Positions 1 through 8,733 are shown, counted from the stretch's first letter. The stretch is DNA of 64,000 nucleotides from Lachnospiraceae bacterium (GCA_900753305.1 CAADYR010000126.1:1-64000); one strand, 5' to 3'. Made by a program: numbers and translations. The notes: generated from the letters alone by a model not told the origin.

Positions 1-1
1 A

Positions 2-1015
2 GAGCGTGGCTTACTCATCCGTACAGAACGTGGTGCGATCCAGACCTATGATTTTCAGGGAGACTGTCTGGAAATCGATGCGACTAATCCGGAGGCAAGA
101 GCCTTTGTGTGGGAGAAGTGCAAGAAGAATTACTATGATTATGGAATCGATATGTTCTGGCTGGATAATTCAGAACCTGACTATGGTATCTATGATTATG
201 ACAATTATCGTTACCAGCTTGGATGTGCTCTTGAGGTCAGCAACCTTTATCCGCAGATGTATACCAGAGCGTTTTATGATGGAATCAAGGGCGAAGCACC
301 TGATAAGGCACAGTTACATCTGGTACGAAGCGGATGGGCAGGAAGTCAGAAGTATGCGACTCTGATCTGGTCCGGCGATGTTCCCAGCAGCTTTGAAGCA
401 ATGGAAGACCAGCTTAGTGCGGGACTTAATATGGGGCTTGCAGGAATTCCATGGTGGACAACAGATATCGGCGGCTTCATGACAGATGATGTGAACGATC
501 CGGAGTTTCGTGAGCTGCTGCTTAGATGGTATGAATGGGCTGTATTTACTCCATTTCTGCGTATGCATGGTGATAGAGGACCTCATGATATCGCACCACT
601 TTCTGATAAGGAATGGGGCGGTGGACACCTCTATACAGGACATTCCAATGAGCTGTGGAGCTATGGTGAAGAAGCATTTACCATTATGAAGAAACAGTTG
701 GAAGTCAGATGGGGACTGAAATCATATATTGAGAGCATCATGAAAGAGGCAACACAGAATGGTTCTCCTCTGATGCGTACCATGTTCTACGAATTCCCGG
801 AGGATGAGAAGTGCTGGAATATCACAGATCAGTACATGTTCGGTGCCAGATATCTGGTTGCACCGGTTCTGGAGCTGGGACAGCGAAGCAGAAAGGTATA
901 TTTGCCACAGGGCACCTGGAAGAACATCAATGATGGCAAAAGTTATGAGGGAGGCTGTGTGATCGAGGCTGATGCACCGCTTGAATTTATCCCTGTATTT
1001 GAAAAAATAAAGTAA
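2..1015 (+). CDS. Glycoside hydrolase family 31 (alpha-glucosidase/alpha-xylosidase type), 3' part
   Basis: The reading frame is open from base 2 and the 5' end lies outside the window, so only the C-terminal ~337 residues are seen. The GH31 nucleophile region FWLDNSEPD and the acid/base region GIPWWTTDIGGF are both present, followed by the HGDRGPH segment and the C-terminal beta domain (YLVAPVLELG). The family cleaves alpha-glycosidic bonds by a retaining mechanism. The exact substrate cannot be told from this part; alpha-glucosidase and alpha-xylosidase are both possible. No signal peptide can be assessed. The gene ends at a clear hairpin, so it is the last gene of its transcript. GH31 assignment is secure, specificity is not. 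Confidence 0.93.
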   Translation, partial: ERGLLIRTERGAIQTYDFQGDCLEIDATNPEARAFVWEKCKKNYYDYGIDMFWLDNSEPDYGIYDYDNYRYQLGCALEVSNLYPQMYTRAFYDGIKGEAPDKAQLHLVRSGWAGSQKYATLIWSGDVPSSFEAMEDQLSAGLNMGLAGIPWWTTDIGGFMTDDVNDPEFRELLLRWYEWAVFTPFLRMHGDRGPHDIAPLSDKEWGGGHLYTGHSNELWSYGEEAFTIMKKQLEVRWGLKSYIESIMKEATQNGSPLMRTMFYEFPEDEKCWNITDQYMFGARYLVAPVLELGQRSRKVYLPQGTWKNINDGKSYEGGCVIEADAPLEFIPVFEKIK

Positions 1016-1021
1016 AAGCAA

Positions 1022-1062
1022 GAGGCGTTGCACAAAATCAGGTGCCACGCCTCCTACTTTTA
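1022..1062 (+). terminator. Intrinsic terminator after the GH31 gene
   Basis: Arms GAGGCGT (1022-1028) and ACGCCTC (1047-1053) enclose an inner GCAC/GTGC stem (1030-1033/1042-1045), followed by CTACTTTTAT. The T-run is imperfect, but position and stem support termination. Confidence 0.7.
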
Positions 1063-1136
1063 TAAAATAGCTTGAAAAACCCTGATAAACAGTGTAAAAT
1101 TCTTACAGACTACAGAATAAAGAAGCGAGGTAGAAT

Positions 1137-2396
1137 ATGGCACTGAATAAGAAGCCTGTTACGGGAATGAAAGATATTATGCCGGAAGAAATGGCGATCC
1201 GTGATTATGTGATCGGCGTGATCAAGGAAACTTACGGCAAATTTGGTTTTACACCGATAGAGACACCCTGCATGGAGAACATTGCAAACTTAAGCAGCAA
1301 GCAGGGCGGCGAGAATGAGAAGCTGATCTTCAAGGTATTAAAGAGAGGCGAGAAGCTTAATCTTGAGACAGCCAAGGAAGAAGCTGATCTGGTAGATTTT
1401 GGTATGCGTTACGACCTGACAGTACCTCTGGTACGTTATTATTCCAATCATGCCAATGAACTTCCATCACCTTTTAAGGCGTTGCAGATGGGGAATGTAT
1501 GGAGAGCCGACAGACCCCAGAGAGGCAGATATCGTCAGTTCATGCAGTGTGATATTGATATTCTGGGAGAAGCTTCCAACCTGGCAGAGATCGAGCTGAT
1601 CCTTGCAACAACAACGACCCTTGGCAAGATTGGCTTCAAGAATTTCGAGATCCGTATCAATGACAGAAGAATCTTAAAGGCAATGGCTGCATACAGCGGT
1701 TTTGCCGAAGAAGATTATGACAATATATTTATTATTCTTGACAAAATGGACAAGATAGGTCTTGAAGGCGTAGAGAAGGAACTGATCGAAGACGGTTATG
1801 CCAAAGACAGCGTAGAGAAGTATCTTGCATTATTCAAGGGTATGCAGGAGAGCGAGGATACATTGTCCTTTATCGAAGAGAAGATGACAGGTTTCCTTGA
1901 GGAAGAGGTAAAGACAAGCTTCAGAGAGATCATCGAAAGTGTCAATGCGACCAAGGGTGACCACTTCAAGCTGGTATTTGACCCGACTCTGGTACGTGGT
2001 ATGTCTTACTATACAGGTACTATTTTTGAGATTGCAATGCCTGAGTTTGGCGGAAGCTGCGGCGGCGGTGGACGCTATGACAAGATGGTAGGCAGATTTA
2101 CAGGCAAGGATGTTCCAGCCTGCGGCTTTTCCATTGGCTTTGAGCGTATTATCATGCTGCTTCTTGAGAGTGGCTTCAAAGTACCTTCCAGGAATAAAAA
2201 GATCGCTTATCTGATCGAGAAGGGCGTAGAAGGACAGGCTCTGTGTGATGTGATTGCAAAAGCACAGGAAGCCAGAAAAGACGGCACACAGGTACTGGTT
2301 GCCAGAATGAATAAGAACAAGAAGTTCCAGAAGGAACAGCTTACGGCAGAAGGATATGAGGAATTCCAGGAATTTTACAAAAATCCATTAAATTAG
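1137..2396 (+). CDS. hisS: Histidyl-tRNA synthetase
   Basis: Class II aminoacyl-tRNA synthetase that charges tRNA-His. At 419 residues it has the usual HisRS length. Motif 2 is seen as VWRADRPQRGRYRQFMQCD, the histidine-specific loop as LVRGMSYYTGTIFE, and motif 3 as CGFSIGFERI. The segment RYDLTVPLVRYYSNH near residue 95 replaces the LRPEGTA-type sequence of E. coli HisRS and resembles the eukaryotic/archaeal form. The C-terminal anticodon-binding part is short (about 70 residues after the motif 3 region). The start is ATG with GAGG upstream. aspS follows after 48 bp, so the two synthetases probably share a transcript. No T-box precedes it. Confidence 0.96.
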   Translation: MALNKKPVTGMKDIMPEEMAIRDYVIGVIKETYGKFGFTPIETPCMENIANLSSKQGGENEKLIFKVLKRGEKLNLETAKEEADLVDFGMRYDLTVPLVRYYSNHANELPSPFKALQMGNVWRADRPQRGRYRQFMQCDIDILGEASNLAEIELILATTTTLGKIGFKNFEIRINDRRILKAMAAYSGFAEEDYDNIFIILDKMDKIGLEGVEKELIEDGYAKDSVEKYLALFKGMQESEDTLSFIEEKMTGFLEEEVKTSFREIIESVNATKGDHFKLVFDPTLVRGMSYYTGTIFEIAMPEFGGSCGGGGRYDKMVGRFTGKDVPACGFSIGFERIIMLLLESGFKVPSRNKKIAYLIEKGVEGQALCDVIAKAQEARKDGTQVLVARMNKNKKFQKEQLTAEGYEEFQEFYKNPLN

Positions 2397-2408
2397 TTAA
2401 AAATAACG

Positions 2409-2427
2409 TGCGATATTATATCGCACA
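2409..2427 (+). other. Short perfect hairpin between hisS and aspS
   Basis: GTGCGATA (2409-2416) and TATCGCAC (2420-2427) form an 8-bp stem with a 3-nt loop. No T-run follows, so it looks like an intercistronic stability or processing element, not a terminator. Confidence 0.55.
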
Positions 2428-2444
2428 GAAATGAGGATAAAGAC

Positions 2445-4262
2445 ATGGCTGAGACTATGAAAGGTTTGAAGAGAACCCACAGATGTACAGAGGTCACCAC
2501 AGCAAATGTTGGTCAGACTGTAACCGTTATGGGCTGGGTACAGAAGAGTAGAAATAAAGGAGGAATCATTTTCGTAGATCTTCGTGACAGAAGTGGTCTG
2601 TTACAGATCATTTTCGAACAGGGTGATGATCCGCAGAGATTTGTTGGAGCAGAAGAATTTGCCAAGGCTGAGAGCCTTAGAAGTGAATATGTGATCGCTG
2701 TTGTTGGTAAGGTAGAGAACCGTGAGGGTAATATCAATGAGAATATGGCAACAGGTGCGATCGAGGTACGTGCAACACAGCTTCGTATCCTTTCTGAATC
2801 AGAGACACCGCCTTTCCAGATCGAGGCAGATTCCAAGACTAAGGAAGAACTTCGTCTGAAATACCGTTATCTGGATCTGAGAAGACCTGACTTACAGGCC
2901 AAGATCATGATGAGAAGTCGCGTAGTGGCTAAGATCCGTGAGTTTATGACAAACGAAGGCTTCCTTGAGATCGAGACTCCTATTCTGAATAAGTCAACCC
3001 CGGAAGGTGCAAGAGATTATTTAGTACCAAGCCGTGTGCATCCTGGTACATTCTATGCTCTGCCACAGTCACCACAGCTTTTCAAGCAGTTATTGATGTG
3101 TTCAGGCTTTGACAGATATTTTCAGATCGCGAAGTGTTTCCGTGATGAGGACTTACGTGCTGACAGACAGCCTGAGTTCACACAGGTAGATATGGAATTA
3201 TCCTTCGTAGATGTAGATGACGTTATCGAAGTCAATGAGAGACTGTTAAAGGCAGTATTCAAGGAAACCATCGGTATCGACGTACCAAATCCTATCCCAA
3301 GAATGACCTGGCAGGAAGCTATGGACCGTTTCGGTTCTGATAAGCCGGATACACGTTTCGGTATGGAACTTGTCAATGTCAGTGATGTAGTTGCAGGCTG
3401 TGGCTTCAGCGTATTTACATCAGCACTGGAGAATGGCGGTTCTGTTCGTGGTATCAATGCAGAAGGTCAGGGAGAGATGCCAAGAAAGAAGATCGATGCA
3501 CTGGTAGAGTTTGCAAAAGGCTTTGGCGCAAAGGGCCTGGCATACATTGCTATCCAGCCTGATGGTACACTCAAATCTTCTTTTGCCAAGTTCATGACAG
3601 AAGAACAGATGGCAGCACTTGTAAAAGCAATGAACGGTAAGAACGGAGACTTACTTCTGTTCGCAGCCGATAGAAATAAAGTCGTATGGGATGTATTAGG
3701 TAACCTTCGTCTGGAAATCGCAAGAAATCTTGGTATTCTGGACAAGAACCAGTACAATTTCTTATGGGTAACAGAGTTCCCTCTGCTTGAGTGGAGCGAT
3801 GAAGAGAACAGATATGTGGCAATGCATCATCCGTTCACAATGCCTATGGAAGAGGATATTCCACTTCTTGACACAGATCCGGGTAAGGTTCGTGCCAAGG
3901 CATATGATATTGTATTGAATGGTACAGAACTTGGTGGTGGTAGTGTTCGTATCCATCAGGATGATATTCAGGAGAAGATGTTCGAGATCATCGGACTTTC
4001 CAAGGAAACAGCGCAGGAGCGTTTCGGCTTCCTGTTAACTGCATTCAAGTATGGTGTACCACCTCACGCAGGACTTGCATTTGGTCTTGACCGTATGGTT
4101 ATGCTGATGACTCAGGCAGATTCCATCCGTGAAGTAATTGCATTCCCGAAGGTAAAGGATGCATCCTGTCTGATGACAAATGCACCTGACTATGTAGATG
4201 ATATCCAGTTAAAAGAACTTGGTATCGCGGTTGTGGAAGAATCAAAAGAAGAACAGGAATAA
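2445..4262 (+). CDS. aspS: Aspartyl-tRNA synthetase
   Basis: Class II synthetase of the long bacterial type (605 residues). An N-terminal OB-fold anticodon domain (VTVMGWVQKSRNKGGIIFVD) is followed by the catalytic core with motif 2 (CFRDEDLRADRQPEFTQ), the bacterial GAD insertion (about residues 300-400) and motif 3 (GLAFGLDRMVML). The presence of the GAD insertion indicates the bacterial form. The TTR/motif 1 region follows the expected order. The start ATG at 2445 lies after GAGGATAAAG. The gene is downstream of hisS in the common hisS-aspS order and is closed by a hairpin. Confidence 0.97.
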   Translation: MAETMKGLKRTHRCTEVTTANVGQTVTVMGWVQKSRNKGGIIFVDLRDRSGLLQIIFEQGDDPQRFVGAEEFAKAESLRSEYVIAVVGKVENREGNINENMATGAIEVRATQLRILSESETPPFQIEADSKTKEELRLKYRYLDLRRPDLQAKIMMRSRVVAKIREFMTNEGFLEIETPILNKSTPEGARDYLVPSRVHPGTFYALPQSPQLFKQLLMCSGFDRYFQIAKCFRDEDLRADRQPEFTQVDMELSFVDVDDVIEVNERLLKAVFKETIGIDVPNPIPRMTWQEAMDRFGSDKPDTRFGMELVNVSDVVAGCGFSVFTSALENGGSVRGINAEGQGEMPRKKIDALVEFAKGFGAKGLAYIAIQPDGTLKSSFAKFMTEEQMAALVKAMNGKNGDLLLFAADRNKVVWDVLGNLRLEIARNLGILDKNQYNFLWVTEFPLLEWSDEENRYVAMHHPFTMPMEEDIPLLDTDPGKVRAKAYDIVLNGTELGGGSVRIHQDDIQEKMFEIIGLSKETAQERFGFLLTAFKYGVPPHAGLAFGLDRMVMLMTQADSIREVIAFPKVKDASCLMTNAPDYVDDIQLKELGIAVVEESKEEQE

Positions 4263-4270
4263 AAGAATAA

Positions 4271-4308
4271 GATAAGAGGGTACTCCGCAGCAGGAATGCC
4301 CTTTTATC
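4271..4308 (+). terminator. Long hairpin after aspS
   Basis: GATAAGAGGGTACTCC (4271-4286) pairs with GGAATGCCCTTTTATC (4293-4308) with wobble pairs and one mismatch around the GCAGCA loop. The T-rich segment lies inside the 3' arm. It is a likely rho-independent terminator. Confidence 0.65.
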
Positions 4309-4340
4309 TACTATAAAAATACGGCATTGGAGGATAAAAG

Positions 4341-5069
4341 ATGCTGGAGTTAAGAAATGTGTCTTATCATGTGGATGATGATAAGGGCAAAGACATTCTG
4401 AATCATATTAATCTGAAAATAGAAGACAGATTTACAGCAATCACAGGACCAAACGGTGGAGGCAAGTCCACACTGGCAAAGATGATCGCAGGTATCATCC
4501 GTCCTACAGAAGGGCAGATTCTGCTGGATGGAGAAGATATCACAGACCTTTCAATCACAGACCGGGCTAAGAAGGGTATTAGTTTTGCCTTTCAGCAGCC
4601 GGTACGTTTCAAAGGAATTACAGTTCTTGATCTGATTCGTCTGGCAGCAGGGGAAAAAGTCAGTGTAGACGGTGCCTGCAAATATCTGTCAGAAGTAGGA
4701 CTATGTGCGAGAGATTACATCAATCGTGAAGTGAACAGCTCTTTATCAGGCGGTGAATTGAAACGAATTGAGATCGCAACGGTTATGGCAAGAGGTACGA
4801 AGCTGTCTATTTTTGATGAACCGGAGGCAGGTATCGACTTGTGGAGCTTCCAGAATCTGATACAGGTATTTGAACAGATGCATGAGCAGACCCAGGGTTC
4901 TATTGTGATTATATCTCATCAGGAGAGAATTCTGAATATTGCAGACAGAATTGTTGTCATTGCTGATGGCAGCATTACAGCAGAAGGTTCTAAGGAAGAG
5001 ATATTGCCGGGACTTTTGAGTGGTGATGCTTATTGCGTGCATAATAAAGGAGGTTGTATCCGTGGATGA
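4341..5069 (+). CDS. sufC: SufC-type ABC ATPase for Fe-S cluster assembly
   Basis: 242-residue ABC ATPase with Walker A GPNGGGKST near residue 37, Q-loop AFQQPVRFKG, signature SLSGGELKRIEIA and Walker B LSIFDEPEAGID. The DEPEAGID form is typical of SufC (DEIDAGLD-like) and not of transport ATPases. No membrane partner is nearby. The next gene, a SufB/SufD-family scaffold, overlaps the end of this one by 8 nt, so the two are translationally coupled. The start ATG lies after GGAGGATAAAAG. No SufS, SufU or SufD is present in the window. Confidence 0.9.
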   Translation: MLELRNVSYHVDDDKGKDILNHINLKIEDRFTAITGPNGGGKSTLAKMIAGIIRPTEGQILLDGEDITDLSITDRAKKGISFAFQQPVRFKGITVLDLIRLAAGEKVSVDGACKYLSEVGLCARDYINREVNSSLSGGELKRIEIATVMARGTKLSIFDEPEAGIDLWSFQNLIQVFEQMHEQTQGSIVIISHQERILNIADRIVVIADGSITAEGSKEEILPGLLSGDAYCVHNKGGCIRG

Positions 5070-5979
5070 GATTCAGAAGACATTACTTGCCGAGGTAGCT
5101 GATCTGCATGGAGTACCTGCAGGTGCATACAATATCCGTTCAAATGGCGAGAGTATTGACAGAAAATCTACCGAGCATATTGAAATTGTAGGCAAGACAG
5201 ATAAATCAGGTATCGATATTTATATCAAACCGGGTACGAAGAATGAGAGTGTTCATATTCCGGTCATTCTGTCTCAGACAGGTTTAAAAGAGCTTGTATA
5301 TAATGACTTTCATATTGGAGAAGACTGTGATGTCACGATCATTGCAGGCTGCGGTATTCATAACAGTGGTGATGCGGCCAGTGAACATGATGGTATCCAC
5401 ACTTTTTATGTCGGTAAGAATGCGAAGTTACGTTATGTAGAGAAGCATTATGGCAGTGGTGACGGTAAGGGTGAGAGAATCCTGAATCCACAGACTATCG
5501 TGCATATGGATGAGGGCAGCTATATGGAGATGGAGGCTGTACAGATAAAAGGCGTAGATTCAACTGTTCGTGAGACGCGCGCTGATCTGGCAGCAGGTGC
5601 TACACTGGTCGTAAAAGAGAAGATCATGACCCATGGTGTACAACATGCAGAAACCAAATTCTATGTAGATCTTAATGGGGAAGATTCCAGTACGAATGTT
5701 GTGTCCAGATCCGTTGCAAAAGAGGATTCCACACAGGTATTCTATTCTCAGATCAATGGTAACAACAAATGTGCGGGACATACAGAGTGTGATGCTATTA
5801 TCATGGACAGAGCTACAGTGAAGGCAATTCCTGCACTGGAGGCGAACAATCTGGAGGCCAGCCTGATCCATGAAGCAGCAATCGGTAAGATCGCAGGAGA
5901 TCAGTTGATCAAGCTCATGACCCTTGGCTTGACAGAGGCTGAGGCAGAAGAGCAGATCGTTAATGGATTTTTGAAATAA
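5062..5979 (+). CDS. sufB: SufB/SufD-family Fe-S scaffold protein (short form)
   Basis: About 305 residues, far shorter than E. coli SufB (495). It carries the beta-helix core typical of SufB/SufD (YVEKHYGSGDGKGERILNPQ, HAETKFYVDLNGEDSSTNVVSRSVAKEDS) and the conserved C-terminal segment ALEANNLEASLIHEAAIGKI. GTG at 5062 is preferred because AAAGGAGG (5047-5054) sits 7 nt upstream; an in-frame start at 5020 would lie deep inside sufC without such a site. Together with sufC this matches the minimal two-gene SUF-like systems of anaerobes. Confidence 0.88.
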   Translation: MDEIQKTLLAEVADLHGVPAGAYNIRSNGESIDRKSTEHIEIVGKTDKSGIDIYIKPGTKNESVHIPVILSQTGLKELVYNDFHIGEDCDVTIIAGCGIHNSGDAASEHDGIHTFYVGKNAKLRYVEKHYGSGDGKGERILNPQTIVHMDEGSYMEMEAVQIKGVDSTVRETRADLAAGATLVVKEKIMTHGVQHAETKFYVDLNGEDSSTNVVSRSVAKEDSTQVFYSQINGNNKCAGHTECDAIIMDRATVKAIPALEANNLEASLIHEAAIGKIAGDQLIKLMTLGLTEAEAEEQIVNGFLK

Positions 5980-5989
5980 GTGTGAAAAT

Positions 5990-6014
5990 AACTTTGTGCT
6001 GATGACACAAAGTT
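5990..6014 (+). other. Hairpin after sufB
   Basis: AACTTTGTG (5990-5998) and CACAAAGTT (6006-6014) form a perfect 9-bp stem with a 7-nt loop. No T-run follows. It may be a weak terminator separating sufCB from the MATE gene. Confidence 0.5.
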
Positions 6015-6046
6015 TGCAGGTTAGGGGAAAGGTTTAGGTAGTAAAA

Positions 6047-7408
6047 ATGAGCGTAACGAAGGATATGACAGAAGGCTCCCCCATGAAGCTGATTCTTGGG
6101 TTTTCTGTGCCTTTATTATTTGGTTATTTATTTCAGCAGCTTTATAATCTGGTAGATACTATGATTGTAGGACAGTTTCTGGGTGTTGATGCATTGGCAG
6201 CAGTAGGGGCAACGGGTTCCATTAACTTCCTTATCATTGGCTTTTGCAATGGCGTGTGCAGTGGATTTGCACTGCCGATCGCACATCGATTTGGTGCAAA
6301 GGATTATAAGACTTTGCGTAAGCTGTATGCAAACAGTATCTGGTTATCTGCTATTTTTGCAGTAATCATGACAATATTGACGGTAGTATTTTGCAGACCA
6401 ATATTGACATTGATGCGTACACCGGAGAATATTTTTGAATATTCCTATCAGTATATTGTAATTATTTTTATCGGTATTCCGGCAACGTATCTGTTTAACC
6501 TTACATCAGGTATGATTCGTGCACTGGGTAATTCCAGAGCGCCGCTGATCGTATTGATCGTGTCATCGGTTCTGAATGTTGTACTTGATCTGGTGTTTAT
6601 TCTGAATTTCCATATGGGAGTAACAGGAGCGGCAGCAGCAACCGTACTTTCACAGGTGATTTCGGGAATTGCCTGTGTCATCTATATTCGTAAAAAGGTG
6701 GATATGTTGCAATTGTCCCGAGATGAATGGAAGATGGAAAAGAGAGAAATGCTGGAGCTTTTCAATGCCGGCGTTCCAATGGGCTTACAGTATTCGATCA
6801 CCGCAATCGGCAGCGTTATTCTCCAGTCAGCGGTAAATACACTTGGTTCCAATGCAGTAGCCAGCGTTACGGCAGCATCCAAGATCAGTATGTTTATCGT
6901 GTGTCCTTTTGATTCCATGGGAGCTACGATGGCGACTTACGGTGGGCAGAATGCAGGAGGCTATAAGCTGGACAGATTACATAAGGGACTGCGAAGCTGT
7001 ATATTGCTTGGCGCAGTTTATTCAGTGATCGGTCTGTTGATCATTGTGGCATTTGGACCACATCTGCTCAAACTTTTTGTCAGTGGCAGTGAGACACAGA
7101 TACTTGCAGATGCACAGCACTTCCTTTTGATCAATGGACTGTTCTATTTCCCGTTAGCACTGGTCAATATTGTAAGATTCATGATTCAGGGTATGGGCTT
7201 TGGTTTCTTTGCTATTATTGCCGGTGTACTGGAAATGGCAGCACGTACGCTGGTCGGCACAGTATTCGTACCGATATTTGGATATAATGCAGCCTGCGTT
7301 GCAAACCCTCTGGCATGGATATTTGCAGACTGTTTCCTGATTCCTGCTTATTTCGTCGTATGGAACCGGATGAAACGTCATCAGGAAGCTTATAAACAGG
7401 TAGAATAG
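6047..7408 (+). CDS. MATE-family multidrug/Na+ efflux transporter
   Basis: 453 residues with about 12 hydrophobic segments in two six-helix halves. The N-terminal half has the MATE features PLLFGYLFQQLYNLVDTMIV and the pair AAVGATGSINFLI; the second half repeats the pattern (GVPMGLQYSITAIGSVILQ). The family exports cationic drugs or metabolites against H+ or Na+. The substrate cannot be predicted. ATG 6047 is preceded by a purine-rich AGGGGAAAGG about 15 nt upstream, so spacing is long but no better start exists. It is probably transcribed alone. Confidence 0.93.
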   Translation: MSVTKDMTEGSPMKLILGFSVPLLFGYLFQQLYNLVDTMIVGQFLGVDALAAVGATGSINFLIIGFCNGVCSGFALPIAHRFGAKDYKTLRKLYANSIWLSAIFAVIMTILTVVFCRPILTLMRTPENIFEYSYQYIVIIFIGIPATYLFNLTSGMIRALGNSRAPLIVLIVSSVLNVVLDLVFILNFHMGVTGAAAATVLSQVISGIACVIYIRKKVDMLQLSRDEWKMEKREMLELFNAGVPMGLQYSITAIGSVILQSAVNTLGSNAVASVTAASKISMFIVCPFDSMGATMATYGGQNAGGYKLDRLHKGLRSCILLGAVYSVIGLLIIVAFGPHLLKLFVSGSETQILADAQHFLLINGLFYFPLALVNIVRFMIQGMGFGFFAIIAGVLEMAARTLVGTVFVPIFGYNAACVANPLAWIFADCFLIPAYFVVWNRMKRHQEAYKQVE

Positions 7409-7460
7409 CCCATAAAGCAAGACCGTGGCTATCTATAGATAAGTAATCTCAACAGGAACA

Positions 7461-7492
7461 GGGATGAAGAAGCTGGCACGAGCCTTCATCCC
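7461..7492 (+). other. Hairpin upstream of the nitroreductase gene
   Basis: GGGATGAAG (7461-7469) pairs perfectly with CTTCATCCC (7484-7492), with a further GCT/AGC pair inside. No T-run follows. It may be the end structure of the MATE transcript or a 5' leader structure of the nitroreductase mRNA. It argues against the ATG at 7464, which would lie inside the stem. Confidence 0.5.
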
Positions 7493-7526
7493 CAAGTGTA
7501 TACGTGCAGAGAAAGGATGGTATACA

Positions 7527-8069
7527 ATGGACGCATTAACATGTATCGAAACAAGAAGAAGTATCAGGAAGTATCAGGAGAAGCCAATCCCTCATGAAGT
7601 GATGGAAGAAATCGTTAAGGAGGCTTCCTTCGCACCATCATGGAAGAATTCTCAGGTAGTCAGATATGTTGTTGTAGAGAATTCTGAAATAAAATCAAAG
7701 ATTGCAAATGAGGCAGTTCTTGGATTCGCTTATAATACAGGAACAATCGAACACGCTGCAGCACTTGTAGTTGTTACAATGATCCATGGCAGAAGCGGCT
7801 ATGAGAGAGATGGTTCTTTCACTACAAGCAAGGAAGACCGCTGGGAAATGTTCGATGCCGGTATCGCTACGCAGACATTTTGTCTGGCAGCTCATGAAAA
7901 AGGTATTGGTTCCGTTATCATGGGAATCTTCGACGAAGCAAAAGTCGGTGAACTTATTAACATTGAAGAAGGCAGAAAAGTGGCAGCCCTTGTAGCTGTA
8001 GGTTATCCTGCTGAAACACCGGATGCTCCTAAGAGAAAATCTGTAGAAGAACTTGTAAGATTTGAATAA
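7527..8069 (+). CDS. Nitroreductase-family flavoprotein
   Basis: About 180 residues of the FMN-dependent nitroreductase fold. The N-terminal signature IETRRSIRKYQEKPI carries the FMN phosphate-binding arginines, SFAPSWKNSQVVRYVVV is the typical second segment, and AHEKGIGSVIMGIF is the conserved C-terminal flavin region. Family members reduce nitro groups, quinones or flavins with NAD(P)H; the physiological substrate here is unknown. ATG 7527 is chosen because AGAAAGGA lies just upstream, and the product then begins as family members usually do. The longer reading from 7464 starts inside a hairpin. Confidence 0.88.
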   Translation: MDALTCIETRRSIRKYQEKPIPHEVMEEIVKEASFAPSWKNSQVVRYVVVENSEIKSKIANEAVLGFAYNTGTIEHAAALVVVTMIHGRSGYERDGSFTTSKEDRWEMFDAGIATQTFCLAAHEKGIGSVIMGIFDEAKVGELINIEEGRKVAALVAVGYPAETPDAPKRKSVEELVRFE

Positions 8070-8134
8070 TCGTGCAGATTTCATAAATGAAAATGATAAA
8101 TTTGCATAAAAATACATATTTTTAAAATTCGGTA

Positions 8135-8163
8135 TTGACATCTTACGATAAAGTGATTATAGT
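8135..8163 (+). promoter_or_regulatory. Promoter of the trp operon
   Basis: TTGACA (8135-8140), a 17-bp spacer and TATAGT (8158-8163) form a near-consensus sigma-A promoter about 30 bp before the T-box leader. Confidence 0.85.
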
Positions 8164-8189
8164 AAGAACCATAAAAATAGAACAAGAAA

Positions 8190-8468
8190 CTGATGACCGA
8201 GAGGAGTACATGATCTTAACGGATTCACAGAGAGTTGCAGATGGTGGGATTGCAGCAGTCTACAGAGCATGGAATGGACTCGGGAAGGTGGGAGCAAAGA
8301 GTGTGAACTCAAGTAATGCCCAACGGGATTTCCGCCCGTTATCAAGGGAAGACGTATGATAGTACGTTTATGAGAGGATGTATTTTTATACATCAATTTA
8401 GGTGGTACCGCAGAAGTTTATTCAGAGCTTTTGTCCTAAGCAATTAGGACGAAAGCTCTTTTTTTGCG
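8190..8468 (+). promoter_or_regulatory. T-box riboswitch, tRNA-Trp specific
   Basis: The leader shows the T-box element AGGTGGTACCGC (8400-8411) followed by a strong terminator (stem AGAGCTTTTGTCC... with a T7 run, 8424-8467). Stem I closes with CCGAG against CTCGG (8279-8283). The AGTA of the specifier loop and the opposite GAA form the usual S-turn, which places the specifier codon TGG at 8275-8277, followed by A. This codon reads tryptophan, matching the trp genes downstream. Uncharged tRNA-Trp should stabilise the antiterminator and allow transcription. Confidence 0.95.
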
Positions 8469-8469
8469 C

Positions 8470-8583
8470 GAATAAGCAGAGCCATGGTCATATGTGCTGA
8501 CTGCATGCTTGCATGACAGACAGCATATATGACTAGGGCGAGCAACGCGAACGAGCAAGCGAAGCTTGCGAGTCTGCTTATTC
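8470..8583. repeat. Nested inverted-repeat element between T-box terminator and trpE (part 1)
   Basis: Perfect 11-bp arms GAATAAGCAGA (8470-8480) and TCTGCTTATTC (8573-8583) enclose a second stem, GTCATATGTGCTG (8487-8499) against CAGCATATATGAC (8521-8533, one G-T pair), and a third, GCAAGC/GCTTGC around GAA (8555-8569). The GC-rich GAGCAAGCGAAGCTTGCGAG stretch differs from the surrounding DNA. No coding potential. It may be a folded second leader domain or a small repetitive element of the chromosome. Confidence 0.65.
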
Positions 8584-8605
8584 ACACAAGGTAGAAAGTA
8601 AGCAC

Positions 8606-8700
8606 TTGCGAAACGCAACATTATGTATCCAGGATTGTCCAGATTTAACAGATGCATAAACCAGGACAATTCGTCCCACTCTTTCATATACGTTTCGCAA
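8606..8700. repeat. Inverted-repeat element between T-box terminator and trpE (part 2)
   Basis: Perfect 10-bp arms TTGCGAAACG (8606-8615) and CGTTTCGCAA (8691-8700) enclose an inner ATTGTCC/GGACAAT stem (8634-8640/8664-8670). It lies just before the trpE ribosome-binding site, where folding could affect translation. Function unknown. Confidence 0.6.
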
Positions 8701-8733
8701 TACCTATCTATAGAAAAATAAGGAGGGCAACCC

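Noticed and set aside
8470..8700. Inverted repeats as tRNA genes or a CRISPR
   Set aside because: No cloverleaf, no T-loop GGTTCRA sequence and no regularly spaced repeats; arms are unique to each element.
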